Shown here: positions 1 to 11,988 of the stretch, piece after piece
How the letters are laid out: every line of letters begins with the position of its first letter
Position numbering within the stretch: position 1 is the stretch's first letter
Assembly: GCF_020497125.1 (NCBI RefSeq)
Contig: NC_059072.1
Coordinates: forward strand, 72,299,697 to 72,363,696
Direction of reading: 5' to 3'
DNA from: Mauremys mutica
Lineage: Eukaryota; Chordata; Testudines; Geoemydidae
DNA length: 64,000 nt
Translations under genes and position numbers: made by a program
The notes under the pieces: model-generated
The model's input: only the letters and a program-made list of their open reading frames with translations
Databases searched by the model: none
Told to the model about the DNA's origin: nothing

Positions 1-67
1 TAAATAGGAGAACAGCAGGGAGTGATTAGGCAAATTCACTCCGGTTGTGACATTGACAGAGAAGTCT

Positions 68-82
68 CACACACACACACAC
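68..82. repeat. (CA)n microsatellite
   Basis: Seven uninterrupted CA units. Short and possibly length-polymorphic. No other function is visible. Confidence 0.9.
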
Positions 83-2374
83 CCTGGAAATGGATGCATA
101 TACTAGTTCCAACTGAATTCTCCAGGGACCAGCAGATACAGAAAGGGGTTTTGGATAAATTGTCTTGTTTTAAACTAGCTCAGTATCTTTTTCCTGATCC
201 AGTAAATGGACAGGACCTTTGATCCCTGGAGGGTAGGGTTGGCAGGCCTGAGCCTGCCAGATTTTGAATTAATGCTGGGAAGTGATTAGCATATGTGTGG
301 GTTCTTCCATTGTTTTTAATACAGTGTTCTCTATAATGCTTTTTACTTTAAGAATAAAGTAGGTTTACTTAAGAAATGCTGTGCGGTAACTTATAACTGT
401 TGACAATCACTCTGTTTTCAGTCTCTGAAGAGAAAGAAAGCAGGTGTCCTTGGGCAACCTGTCCATGCTGGGCTACACACAGTGATCACAGGGATCTGTG
501 CAGCGTGGGAACACCTGGGTCAGAAGGGAGAGAGATGTGGTCTCCACCCACAAAGGCAGCAGCTGGGGAGCTGGAAACTGAGAGTGGGCGCCCTTGCTGA
601 ACCACTGAGGGGAAATACTGGTGCAGTTGCCTTGAACGGTGACAAGAACAATGAGGTAAGAGAGACAGAGCAACTGAAAAGGAAGCAGAAGATGCAAGCG
701 GGAGTCAAGTGAGTAGGGAGGCCTGAGGGGGAGGTGGGTGTGGGGGACCAAAGGAGGAGCAGTACCATCGGGCAAGTGGTAGTGGGAGCTATATGCCAGC
801 TAGTGGAGAAAAGAAGCGTGGGCTATGTGCATGTGTCACTGGTGAAGGAGGAGGGGCCTGAGACAGGAGGGACTAAATGATTAAAAAAAAGTGGAGTGAT
901 GAGGAGGAGCTGAGAACCAGCCAGGGAGACACTGTACTCTGAAGACTCAAGATCTAATGGTAGCACAACTCAGAAGCATTACAAGCCCTTTCATCAAATA
1001 ACAGTTCTTTTTTGGCACTAAATCTGAGCCCTGGCAGAAAGGGGTTAATCCTGTGTCCAGTGTCAATTCATTTCCTCTCTGAAAGGATCTAATCCACTTC
1101 TTCCAGCCATGTCCTCTCGTTCTGAGTGCCTGGAAATATTTAAACCGCTGCCAATCTGAAGGCATTATAGAAAATGCATTCTTTCTCTTTAGTCGATGAG
1201 ATGACAGGATGTATATAACACAAAACATTTATACGTAATGTACTTTCTCCATCATTCAGCATTTAGATCACCTCTTTCAACTGGGCTTGCTCCTGTTCCC
1301 ATTGAAGTCAGTGGAAGCTTGCAACCAAATGTACTGTGAGCAGGATCAGCACCACCTGTGCACAGGCCACACCTCAAACAGAGTCTCTCCTCTAACAAAC
1401 AAGCAGCGATGAATGGGACCAAGCTGCTTCCCTTGCTCTCTCCTGAAGCACTATTTTATACCCACCGTCTGCCCACCCATCTGCTCAATCTAGATTACCA
1501 AAAACCATCCGCTGCTTTTTAAATGGAAAAAAAATGCATTTAAAACAGGACCAGAACTCATATGATTTCAATGAAATGGCTGGAGCATTGCGCCCTGTGC
1601 TGCTAGATATGTGAAGTTAGATGAGATGACAAAGTTTGTGTCTTTTTAATTAAAAAAAAATCTTTATTCATTCCCAGGAGCTCATGAAAATGGTTTGTTT
1701 TGTCAAAAATGTATTGCCAAGACATGGATGACCAGCTCTTGTGTAACTCGTTTGCTCCAGGTCCAATCCAGCACAGTTTATTCTGGTGAAAGGCCCCACT
1801 GATGCCAATGAGAGTTTTGCCCTGGTGGGTGGGCTGCAGGGATTGGACCTGCATTTTTTTTCTCCAGATTTCTGTGAATTTCACTAAGCAACACCAAATG
1901 TCACAGAATGATGATGAATTGTGGCAAAATTGCACAGTAAGATTTTAATTGATGAAACTTTGAGTGATAAGGTGAACCTGGAGGGGAGTTGACCTCAGTC
2001 CCAGGTGATGAATTACTTCAAATAATTTCAGCTTCTAGTATTAAAAACATGCACATAACCTTTGAATCTCTTTAATTAGTTTAAAATCAAGCTGCTCCTT
2101 CTGCTCCTAGCCCTTGATGCAGCACATAGAGAAGCTTGCTGCTTAAAGAAGAGGCTTATCAACAAGCAATTTGTTTTTATTGGAGTTAAGGTGTACCATT
2201 TTTTCCCCACCAAACTTGGCTTCCATTAGAAAAATTTATATTACAAACCACTGAGCCGCTGTGGCAATGCACTGAGCAGCAGCAGATTCAAAGACATTTC
2301 CAGCCGAGTGACAACGGACTGCAATTATACCTAAAGCACAAGAGGCCAGAACACAGCTTGTGGGCCAGATGTGG
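83..2374. other. No gene seen; unique non-coding DNA
   Basis: Short overlapping frames occur on both strands, none with recognisable domains or splice context. A diverged piece of the palindromic family with an ATTGAAGTCAGTGG core lies near 1300, and a weaker one near 1800. Confidence 0.6.
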
Positions 2375-2382
2375 CCTATATT

Positions 2383-2501
2383 TAGGATGATCAGATAGCA
2401 AGTGTGAAAAATGGGGACAGGCGGTGGGCAGTAAGAGGCACCTATACAAAACCCCAAATATCGGGACTGTCCCTATAAAATCGGGACATCTGGTCACCCT
2501 A
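2383..2501. mobile_element. Short hAT-type MITE, copy 1
   Basis: A 119-bp element bounded by imperfect terminal inverted repeats (TAGGATGATCAGAT on the left, ATCTGGTCACCCTA on the right; the inverse of the right end is TAGGGTGACCAGAT). It is flanked by a perfect 8-bp duplication CCTATATT at 2375-2382 and 2502-2509. An 8-bp duplication is the hallmark of hAT-type transposition. There is no coding capacity, so it was mobilised in trans. A second copy lies at 60012-60124. Superfamily is inferred from the duplication length only. Confidence 0.8.
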
Positions 2502-2611
2502 CCTATATTGTTCTGAAATGTAGCTTGTGGTCCAGCTGCTTGCATTTTAATTTGAAGTGGTGGCCCTTGGAGACTGCAAGTCCCAGCATGCAATGTTCAA
2601 TTCTGATACCC

Positions 2612-2840
2612 ATAAAGTCATAGAGATTAAGGCCAGAAGGGACTGCTACATCATTTGACCTCCCGTATATTACAGGCCACCAATAACACCCAGCACCTGG
2701 ACACTAAACCGAACAAGGGTAATGAGACCAAAATAAATGAGGTCCACAGAAGATTAGACTACTATGTGCCACAGGCAGAGAATAGGAGGGACTTAGGTGC
2801 ACCAGTACTCAAGGCTCCTGCAATGGCAGGGAAATGAAGG
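2612..2840 (-). mobile_element. CR1 LINE 3' fragment
   Basis: The left end reads like the reversed 3' terminus of a sauropsid CR1 (CATAGA followed by a GGCCAGAAGGGAC motif and a TTTGACCTCC block), so the element points left. The rest, up to about 2840, resembles CR1 3' untranslated sequence. It is 5'-truncated and carries no open reading frame. The right boundary is approximate. Confidence 0.6.
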
Positions 2841-3674
2841 AGCATTGTGTGATGGATCCGTAGACTCCACATTGTATATCTCCATATTAAAGATAATAGT
2901 TGCTGCAAAAGATCCATTTCACTCAGCTGGGCTAAGGCACTCAGACTCCTGGCAAGTTGTCACTCTGGCCCTCACATAGGCCACTTTGCACTCCCCTGTC
3001 CTTCAGTATGATGCACAAATTGTGCAGTTTAGGCTGATACTTTTTTTTAACAGCAAAGTGAGAGCTTTCACTCTTCATTGTCTCTAAAGATGATCTGTGA
3101 GGATTTTCTTTTCTTTCTTGTCAATACACGTACTATGGCTTATGATGCACAAACCAGTTTGGATAAAACAAAACTAAACCTTAATCCTAACTCGAACCAA
3201 ACCTGGACTTTTTGTGAGGTATGCGGAGATATATAATAGTCAGCTACCACTGCATTTCTGGCTGGGGCTGAAGGCAAATATAATAGGGGAAGATCTGCTC
3301 TGTTGCCAAGGCACAGCCAGAAAATACTGCAAATTTATTCAAAAACTCAAAGAAGTCACAAGTCACATAGGCTAATACTGCAACTGACGGTTGCACACGT
3401 CTTGTGCTGCCCAAATGGCCCAGCATGCACTGTCGTGGTGACCTTACAACCATACTTCACTGCTAGAGTGTGCTGTCTGTTTGCCACAGTAATCCCAAAC
3501 TGTCTGGGTTCTTCTGTTCAGGGGTGCTCTAGTCTAAGAGTTTCTTTTTGGAAGTTTCAGGCCTATTTATTTCCAGCACATTTTTTTATTGCAATCACTA
3601 CTTTATGTATCCCAATGACCAGTATTTAGTAATAGCACTTTGCTGAATGTTATTAACATAACAAAGGAACAAGC
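2841..3674. other. No gene seen
   Basis: AT-rich unique sequence. A 108-codon frame at 3303-3629 has no recognisable features. Confidence 0.6.
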
Positions 3675-3682
3675 CTAAAATC

Positions 3683-4211
3683 CAGGGCCGGTGCAACCTT
3701 TTAGGCCAACTAGGCGGTTGCCTAGGGCGCCAAGATTTGGGGGCGCCAAAAAGCAGCTTCCCCCAAAAATTTTTTAAAGGGTTTCAGCGGCCGCTGCACT
3801 GGCAGGGAGAGGGAGGCTGAGCCCCTGCCAGCAGCCCAGGGGTTCCCCTGGGTCAGCGTGCTGCCGGCAGCCATGGGGTTCCCCTGGGTCAGCGCGCCGC
3901 CGGCAGCCTGGGGGTTCCACCGCGCAGTCGCTGCTTCGCTTCTCCTGCCTCCCAGGCTTGCGGCGCCAATCAGCTGTTTGGTGCTGCAAGCCTGGGAGGA
4001 GAATTAGTGCGGGGGCAGCGTGCTCGGGGAGGATGCGGAGCAGAGGTGAGCTGGTGTGGGGAGGTACCGCACGGCTCCCCGGGCCAGGGGGTGGGAAGCT
4101 GCCGCCGGGGGGGGGTGCGCCTCAGGGCAGGGGGGGGGAGCTGTTGTGGGGCTGGGGGGGCGCAAGGTGGAAGTTTCGCCGAGGGCGCGAAACTTCCTTG
4201 CACCGGCCCTG
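3683..4211. mobile_element. GC-rich hAT-type non-autonomous element
   Basis: A 529-bp element with perfect 14-bp terminal inverted repeats (CAGGGCCGGTGCAA and its inverse), flanked by a perfect 8-bp duplication CTAAAATC at 3675-3682 and 4212-4219. The interior is far more GC-rich than the flanks and has a duplicated segment of about 45 bp near 3838-3915 (GGGGTTCCCCTGGGTCAGCG occurs twice). The long frames inside on both strands follow from GC richness. No transposase is present. Confidence 0.88.
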
Positions 4212-4337
4212 CTAAAATCCCATGTGCACAGGCCATTACAGAGGTCTGACCACAACCGCCACAGCTAGGAGCAAGTACATACATGCACAGGAAATAATGT
4301 CTTGGTGATGGCAAATGACTGTGGCTAATGCTGAAGA

Positions 4338-4432
4338 GACAAGATGGGTGAGGCTGTATCTTTTATTGGACTAACTTCTGTTGGTGAAAGAAACAAGCTT
4401 TTGAGCTACACAAAGCTCTTCTTCATGTCATG
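4338..4432. mobile_element. Penelope-like element terminal-repeat fragment
   Basis: The stretch with TTTTATTGGACTAACTTC, AAGCTTTTGAGCT and AGCTCTTCTTCA matches my memory of terminal-repeat (pLTR) sequence from vertebrate Penelope-like elements. Only about 95 bp remain and no coding part is attached. Family assignment rests on recognition of the motif string. Confidence 0.5.
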
Positions 4433-4544
4433 CTAATGCTGATAGCAGAAGGGAGACCAATATTTTGGCATATGCATCCAAACCTGTGGGACGGGTTTCA
4501 GACTAGTCAATAATAGGAATAATAGGAGGACAGCTGTGTAGGAA

Positions 4545-4945
4545 CCAGATTTTCAGTTTCACAGGCAATTCCACAATGTTGAATTTTTTATGTTCCTAAA
4601 CAGAATGAAAACAACAAAAAATTAGAAATTTCCCGTGAAACAAAACTCTGAAAAAAATAGTTTTGGGTTGATCAAAATATTTAGTTTTGATAAAATCAAA
4701 AAGTTTTGTTCTGATTTCAACTTTTTCATATTATAACAAATTTAAAAAAAATTGAAATAAAGACATTTCCATACAAAAATTGAAATGTTCTCTTGAAAAA
4801 AAAAATCCCTCCTGTTTCGACATTCTCGGAATGGAGCATTCTAATACTTTTTATAACAAACTTTTGTCAAATTACATGTTTGGCAAAATGTTTCAATTTC
4901 AACAAAATAGCATTTTTTAATGGAAATTTCCTACCAGCTGTAAAT
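4545..4945. repeat. AT-rich degenerate repeat
   Basis: About 400 bp built from loosely repeated A/T runs around TTTCAATTTT, AAAATTTTGA and TTTTGATAAAAT words, on both strands. It ends near TGGAAATTTCCTACCAGCTG, a terminus seen in dispersed sauropsid repeats. No frame of note. Probably an old interspersed repeat rather than a microsatellite. Confidence 0.45.
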
Positions 4946-6937
4946 GGACCATAGAAGAGGAGATATGGTGGGGGGACGAAGATAACCTTGGAACCCCCGT
5001 GCATTCCCCACTGAAAACGTGCTCCTTTTCTTAGAATTGGGGGAGTTTCTTGATACCAACCCCTTTCCTCCGAGCTCCTACAGTGGTCACTATCTCAAGG
5101 AAGAGTGCAAATTCCACAGCATCTTTGCTGTCTTTACAGATCGACTCCAACATCCAACCCCTAATTGGCTTGTGCAATCTAAGGATATCACAGCTCGAAG
5201 TCGTGCAGCAGCAGTCATTATAATCAGCTTGAAGTTTCAGTTGCAGGCACCGGTGTGCATCATGAGCTAAATGAGATCTTATGCTATGTGGCTAATACTA
5301 TAATTGCCATTGTCAGCATTGTAAGGTTGTAACTGTCATCCCTCTGCAGTAAATATAAATGTATGAGCTGGATTTCAGGGGGCTGCAGAAAGGGAAGATT
5401 TAAGGTGCATGGAGAAAATAATCAGTTAGAAACATGAATTAAGCTAGAAATTTCCAAATCCCACAGGAAATAACATGCTTTCAAGAAGGATGGTTTTTTT
5501 CCCCTTACAGTGATGTCACATTGTTAGGTAATTGCTATATTCAAGCTGAATGATTTTACAACACTTTTAGAGATAGTCTGGTGCTTATTAGTGTCAGGAG
5601 CATGACCATTTTAAAAGGGAGGTAGACAAAATAGGAAACTTTTATATTCTGTTTTTATTGGTGTGCAATGCTATTGGATTGTAAAGTCATTTTTTCCAGT
5701 TAAAGGGCTGTTTTGTAGCTTTCACAACTACTTTATTTTCTTCTGACAGAGAAGGGTTCAGAGGAGCATTAAATATGACTTGTCGTGTTTATTATCCTGA
5801 TGTTTCTATGTTTAAAAATGGAAGGGGCAGGCAATGAAGGTGTTTTTCCGAGACTAAGGGAGTACATCACTAAGGGCACTAAAATGTATTTCTTCTTCCC
5901 AATGTCTTAATAACTTGTATGTTTGCTTGATCAGGATGGGTGTGTAAATTTTACCTACCCTTTATAGACATATGTGGTTGGTTTTATATCATAAGTATAA
6001 TCTGGAGGAGGACATGCCACATAGTGTATTTACTGAGTTTGTGCGGTGAAATTAAACAACAAAATGAGTTGCAGCCCACAGCGATAACTCCTATTAATTG
6101 TGTGACATATTTTTGGGAGGAGGGTCACTCCAGTTCCTCCTATCTGTAAACTTTAAACAATTTTTCCAAAAGCCACCATAAATCTCTGCCTTTTTCCACA
6201 CAGGCTGGATTAAAAGCAAACTGTGCCTGCTTTGCACAGCAGAACAATTTGAAAGATCACAGGATATATGTGAAGAATGTATCACTATTTGCATGCTACA
6301 CAGGAGCTCTGTGAAACAGGTCAGTATCCTGCCAGGAGCAGATGGTGCCAGCCGCGCACTGGGCATTTGAACCAGGACTCTGGGTTCAGCTCATCTCCCA
6401 CACACATGAATGCAGGCCTTTCATGCTCTTGACCTTAGGCTGAAGTCCTGAGTCAGACCTTATTCAGGCAAAATGTTCATTGAAGTCAATTGGAATTACA
6501 GTCCAGAGGGTAATGCACTAATTTAATACTTGTTAATATCTGACTTCTGCTAGTGATAGTGGTGCCTACATCTAGGAAACCAAGGGACCTTACAAAATGG
6601 AACCCAGGTGGGACACCAACTCCACTGGTCCTAAAAGGAGGTTTTGCAGAGAGGAGGGTTAAGGATCTCAGAAAACAAAGGGGTCTGAATTTCCTCACTC
6701 CAGAAGTTCGTATGTAAATAGACAATCTGGTCCAATCAGCATAAGGGGACTGTCTGTGACTCTATGGTCAGACTGTTATAGTGCTTCAGGGGTTCACACT
6801 TGTTATTGGGTTGGTGAGATCTAATTATAGAACATACCACCAGTTTGGCATGGTTGCTCTGCTTTTTGACAGTCTGCCTTGAAACTGGCACTCATGGTCA
6901 CGAATCACTCCAGACAGCGTGACAGCCGGCTACCCTG
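4946..6937. other. No gene seen
   Basis: Unique AT-rich sequence. One GAAGTCAATTGGAATT core of the palindromic family lies near 6480. Confidence 0.6.
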
Positions 6938-7082
6938 CTTGCTCCAGTTCCTGCCTTCCAGTTTGACCATGGCTCCAGCTTCTGACTGCTGACTTTGGCT
7001 TGACCCTTGGCTCTGTAACCAGTTCCTGCCTTCCAGTTTGGCCCTTGGCTCTGGCTTCTGATCCTGGCTCTGATCCTAGCAC
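6938..7082. repeat. Degenerate tandem repeat, possibly LTR-derived
   Basis: The words CCAGTTCCTGCCTTCCAGTT (about 6945 and 7019), TTGGCTCTG and TGGCTTCTGA recur, giving a pyrimidine-biased tandem structure. Similar strings occur in retroelement LTRs of turtles, but no LTR boundaries are visible here. Confidence 0.45.
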
Positions 7083-8367
7083 TTTGGGCTTGATGCCCGC
7101 TGCATCCACTAGGCATGACTGCCCTCATCCCGGTCAGCTGACAATGAGCCAGGGATAAGACCTCTGTGGCAGGAAGACTTTAATATCTAGAGAGAGGATA
7201 AACCTTACTGGGAAATACACTCTACCAATTTAGACACTGACTCTACCCACAATCAATGTGTATTCTTTGATATTTCAACATGCTGATATCTCATTTAAAA
7301 AATAAGCTTCCTGTGTCTCTGTTGCTTTGGTGGTTCTAATCCTCCACTCTGTATTTCCTTCCCTTCCTATCTTTCCCTGTCTGCCATTCCTTCTTTCCTT
7401 CTCCCCCTACCTCCCTCTTTTCCCATATTTCAAGTTGTCTCCTGCCCTTCAACATTCTTTCATCTCTGTCTGCCAGCCTCGAGTTGGTAGCAGTGGGCTT
7501 TTCTTGGTTGGTTCCCTCTGTGCAGTGGGGAGATACAGAACCAACATATTGTTCACCTGAGGTTGAGGGGGCGCAAGAAGTTCATATCTCCTCTGCCCAT
7601 ACATCAGAGGGGGGAGGAAGTAGGCCACTTGGAGCTGGACCCTCAAGCAAATATTTGGAGAGCAGCATCTTGTCACCTAACTTCTGTTCTCCCTCCGTTT
7701 CTTCATGTTTAATCCTTCCAGAGCAACTAGAAACAACAAAGCTTTTTCACTGAGCAATAGATGGGAGCAGCAGCACTGCAGCCTCGCCAGAACACTGGCT
7801 CATGCCCAGCTGCCTTTGACAGGCCTGTTCTTGATAAAGGTTGGGCATTTTTGATTACTTGTCTGTCTTTTCCCTGACAGCACCAAACCCTGCTGCTTTT
7901 GTAGCAGAAGCTGAGGACTGTTTGAAATTCCCTGCAGCCAAGGACTCCTCAGAGAACATCCCTGAACCAAGGGTTGGCCCACATTATTTACCAGTGGGGC
8001 ACTAAACGATTGTAGCCACATTTCTGAATCGGGAGTCTCACTGGACTGGGCAGTACCCAAGGGATATGGCACTTTTGTTTGTTTTTGTTTCTCCAGAAGA
8101 GCTTGCAGTAGTAAAATGTCTTGTTTACCCTAATTGTTTGAAGCCATTGGTAACCAGCCAGTGGTTCTGTAAAATCTGGACATCCAAGAAACCTTTTTGG
8201 TGGGGTCATGCTGCTTCTTATTATTGAAACAAATACTTTTATTTTCCTGGGTGATTAATGATATTCTGACTGATAATTTACTCTAATCTTCCTGCTGTCT
8301 GATTGGAATCACATATTTAGAACAAAATGAAACATGTACATTTATAGATATCTCCCCACAAACCAGG
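7083..8367. other. No gene seen; contains pyrimidine tract
   Basis: Positions 7341-7450 are almost pure C/T on the + strand (CCTTCCCTTCCTATC and similar), potentially triplex-prone. The rest is unique sequence without coding signals. Confidence 0.6.
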
Positions 8368-8375
8368 GGAAGGAG

Positions 8376-8653
8376 CAGGAGCGGCTCTAGGGATTTTGCC
8401 ACCCCAAGCATGGCAGGCAGGCTGCCTCCGGCGGCTTGCCTGCAGAGGGTCCGCTGGTCCTGCAGGGGGGACCAGCGGACCCTCCACAGGCAAGCCTGCA
8501 GGAGGTCCACCGAAGCCACGGGACCAGCGGACCCTCCGCAGGCAAGCCGTCAGAGGCAGCCTGCCTGCCGCCCTCGCGGCGCCGGCAGAGCACCCCCCGT
8601 GGCTTGCCGCCCCAAGCACGCGCTTGGCGTGCTGGGGCCTGGAGCCGCCCCTG
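8376..8653. mobile_element. GC-rich hAT-type MITE
   Basis: A 278-bp element with 15-bp near-perfect terminal inverted repeats (CAGGAGCGGCTCTAG left; inverse of right end CAGGGGCGGCTCCAG) and a perfect 8-bp duplication GGAAGGAG at 8368-8375 and 8654-8661. The interior is GC-rich with recurring ACCAGCGGACCCTCC and GGCAAGCC words in both directions. The long frames on both strands are compositional. No transposase. Confidence 0.88.
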
Positions 8654-8661
8654 GGAAGGAG

Positions 8662-9527
8662 AGTGAGAGAAAGGGATCCTCCCTTTATTATGTTCACTTT
8701 AAACGTTTGTACAGTGTTCTGATAGCACCCTGATGGTGCAGTGTGAATTGAGAGAATAAGTGGATGATAGGCTGTGTTACGTTTTAATTGATGTTGCCTC
8801 CTAAGAGATAATAATCATTACAAGGCCAGATCCTTCCCCAGAGTACATTGGTATGACTCTATTGACTTCAGTTGAGCTTCACCAATTTGCACTAACAGAG
8901 GATGAAATCTCATTGAATCAGATTTCACTGTTCTGCTATATTAAAGTCTGGCTTTAAGGAGCCATAAGTCACTTATTCTAGCAGGAACAGTCTCTATCTT
9001 TCTTTTTAATCTTTGCAGGCTCTTCCACTTCTACTTTGTCCATTCATTTTTTTTTCTTGTCTCTTTCTGTATCCAGTTCCTTAATGTTTCCTTTTAGTAA
9101 AGATGTGACAGGAGATGTCAAAACAAGGTGTGTGTCTTAAGCAAACTATAGGTTTTATTATTCACTATTAAACTAATAATAGAGTAATATAGTCTATCTC
9201 CTACAAGCCTGACTAGGTTAAGGGTCCATTATGCTAGGAACTGTGAAGGCATACAGTAAAATAATGTCCCTGCTGCAAAGGACTTCAAATCTTAAGGATT
9301 AGAGGCAACAGGTAGATGAGAGAAACAAAAAACCCGAGGAGGGCAAGATGAGGACTAGGTAAAAAATAAGAGTCTGTTTTTACAAAACTTATTGGTGTGA
9401 ATAATTCATAGGTGTATTAAGCTAATCAGTAGCATAGTTTGCCAGCTGCCTACTTCTGTTGTTTAGTCTTGCACTTAGAATAGACTAGGCAGAATTGAAA
9501 TTTCAGAGCATAACGTAGGTAATAATT
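8662..9527. other. No gene seen
   Basis: Apart from the palindromic-family relic at 8823-8925 this is unique AT-rich sequence. Confidence 0.6.
8823..8925. repeat. Palindromic-family relic
   Basis: Reads GGCCAGATCCT, then a CTATTGACTTCAGTTGAG core, then a decayed mirror arm. The order (outer CCAGAT word, inner TTGACTTCA centre) matches other copies in this window and a palindromic repeat I recall from sauropsid genomes. Confidence 0.5.
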
Positions 9528-9708
9528 GGAGATATACCAATCTCCTAGAACTGGAAGGGACTTTGAAAGGTCATGGAATCCAGCCCCCTGCCTTCATTAG
9601 CAGGACCAATTTTTGCCCCAGATCCCTAAGTGGCCCCCTCAAGGATTGAACTCATAATCCTGGGTTTAGCAGGCCAATGCTCAAACCACTGAGCTATTCC
9701 CCCCCACC
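9528..9708 (-). mobile_element. tRNA-derived SINE with CR1-like tail
   Basis: Read on the minus strand it begins with a tRNA-like head: ATAGCTCAGTGGTTTGAGC holds a pol III A box and GAGTTCAATCC a B box. It ends in a block (AAAGTCCCTTCCAGTTCTAG) resembling the 3' tail of CR1 LINEs, consistent with mobilisation by CR1 reverse transcriptase. This is the architecture described for tortoise pol III SINEs of cryptodiran turtles, and it supports the organism call. No clear target duplication was found. Confidence 0.8.
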
Positions 9709-11384
9709 CCATCTTATTTGTGTTTATATTACTCATTGGTGTCATAGCTATTTTCTTTAGTTGCGTGTTCCCGTTGTGCCTAGAAACAGTCATTGTACTT
9801 TAATCTTCTGGCTAATTGGGGAACTGGGCAGGATGAAACAAAATGGTGTAAAAAAATCAGTCTCTGTCAGTAAGGAAACGCTGTATGTCCTCTCTGTAAT
9901 CAACCATGTTGGAAAGTACAGTTTGGTGTCCTGTTCTTTCTCAGTTCATTAATCATCTAATTCTACACGGTGAACCCACTCAGAGATGTAGAAAGTCAGG
10001 GTAGATCTGTTAGTTAGTAGTCAGCCTGTAATAGAGATGTTTCAAAAGAGTTCCTGGGCAGAAGGCCTTCCATCCTAGTTATGAGTTCTTAATTAGAGTT
10101 GCTGCTTTTTCCCTTTCAAGCACCTTATGCCTGATGTAATTATTCAGTGCAAATAAAATATTTATCTGTTTTTTTTAAATGTGTAAGAACTAAGAGATAA
10201 TTGGGAAATCCAAGTTTGTGATATTGTTTCATTCCTTTAAATAATTACCAGGGAACACTGCAGAACAGCCAGACTTAGCATGATAATTAACCCCAGCTTA
10301 ATGTTTAAGAACATTTGGCCAAATTATCTCAGTTTTACTGCTAGTACCCACTGTGTTCATTATCTTTTCCTTCCACTGCAAATGCACTTCAGATAGAGGG
10401 GTCCTCCTGTTATTTGTGTTCTTTCATTAAGCTTGTACATTCCAGCTATGAATACTTTCTTACCAAAATCATTATTGAAGGTGCAAACGTGCCTAGGAGG
10501 ACACTAACAACTCCAGGAATATTCTTGTCAAAAAAAAGGCTATACCTGGGTTTGACCAGAAATGAATGATTGACTGAAATATAACTATACTGCTGCAAGA
10601 TGTGAACTTCAGAGTCTTAAACCTATGTACAGCCTGCTGTCCAAACAATGCATAAATGTGTTTATTTCTGCAAATTTAAAATCATTTTACAATTACATGG
10701 GTACACACTAGAAAACATGAGTTTTACTGTTTTGAAACAGACCAAGCTATCTTATTCCATTCACTTGAATTTCATTCAATACTTCTTCATTTCTCTGAGG
10801 TTTCTTATAAATCTATAGAAATCTCACCAGCTGAGATGGGACTTAACATCTTAGTTTCCCCTGTTTATGCTACAAAGGCACAGTAGCAATGGAATGGAAA
10901 ATGATTGACCATGCTGGCTAGTTCTGGTGATCCATCAGTCATAAAACTTTAATACACCTAATAATGTGAGATAAAGAACCTAACTGTAGAGTTACAAATC
11001 GTCCCATGGACTAGAAGCTAAACTGTGCAGAGGCACCAGACTCCTGCACTGAGAATGACTTGGGGAAAATAATACCGTCTGGTAGTATATAATTATATCT
11101 GATCTTAAAAAACAAACAACTCTCGCAAATTCTAACACCTAAAAACTAATAGCCTGATCTTGTAGTCCTTCACATTGTTTTGTTTATGGAGTGCAGGTTG
11201 ATGCCTTAGCATTCAGTCTCATTTCGGAAGCATTCCAAGTAAGAACAGATAAGCTTTTTGACCCATCTGACACTACTCACTTAGGGCCAGATTCTCCGAT
11301 CCTTGACATCACATATGGCATCAGGTCTGCTTTTGAAAATAACATACAGCTCCCTTCCTTCTTTGAACATGAGGTATAGCATAT
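9709..11384. other. No gene seen
   Basis: Unique AT-rich sequence, with a GGGCCAGATTCTCCGAT word of the palindromic family near 11285. Confidence 0.6.
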
Positions 11385-11482
11385 AGGCTGAGATTTTCAA
11401 AGCCATCTAGGAGATCTAGACATCCATTTCCCAGCTGGCATCCAGATCCCTTAAATGGCTTTGAGAATCTTGGCCTATCTGT
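11385..11482. repeat. Palindromic-family copy
   Basis: Left arm GAGATTTTCAAAGCCAT pairs with right arm ATGGCTTTGAGAATCTTGG, with further pairing inwards (CATTTCCCAGCTGG centre). An inverted-repeat unit of about 95 bp without coding capacity, related to the copy at 48434-48538. Confidence 0.6.
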
Positions 11483-11988
11483 TACTCGCACTCTTGCAGG
11501 CAATCTAAAATCTCCGGTGGGATTAAGGCTATATTTGGGAATCAATCCACAAAACCAGGCTATTTCACTCATTTCTAGATGCATCTTATCTGAGATGCAT
11601 CTCAGGCAAAATCGGTGCTGGGCATCTGTATAAAAATAAGTTGATATTATAAATGTAATCTTGGGAGCAAAAATGTTCAGCGGAAGACTTATATTTTTAA
11701 TTTTTCAAAGTCAATGCCTTAACGTGGAGTCCAACAGGCATATGTTGCTTCCTTGATGCTTATATGCAATATATGTTTCTTAAACACAAGACGTGACGCT
11801 GATATCTTTTCAAACTGTACTCTCTAGTCTTTTTCCTGCCTCTCTGTTAGATGGGTTTTCTGTCTGCCACACTCTTAAATGCCTCCATCCCTTTAGCATC
11901 TAAGTGCAGAGAGACAATTAAGAGTTGCGTTGAAATTGTGCATAAGATTCTACTCTGCATCATGCCTTGCTTCAGCTGTTATTACTTA
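11483..11988. other. No gene seen
   Basis: Unique AT-rich sequence without coding or RNA signals. Confidence 0.6.

Noticed and set aside
3958..4314. Overlapping frames on both strands near 4 kb
   Set aside because: Caused by the GC-rich interior of the hAT-type element at 3683-4211. No domain.
7341..7450. Pyrimidine tract as a splice acceptor or promoter element
   Set aside because: No exon-like frame follows, and the tract is far longer than a splice-site tract.
8317..8733. Frames of 107-126 codons on both strands
   Set aside because: Compositional effect of the MITE at 8376-8653. They cross its boundaries into unrelated sequence.
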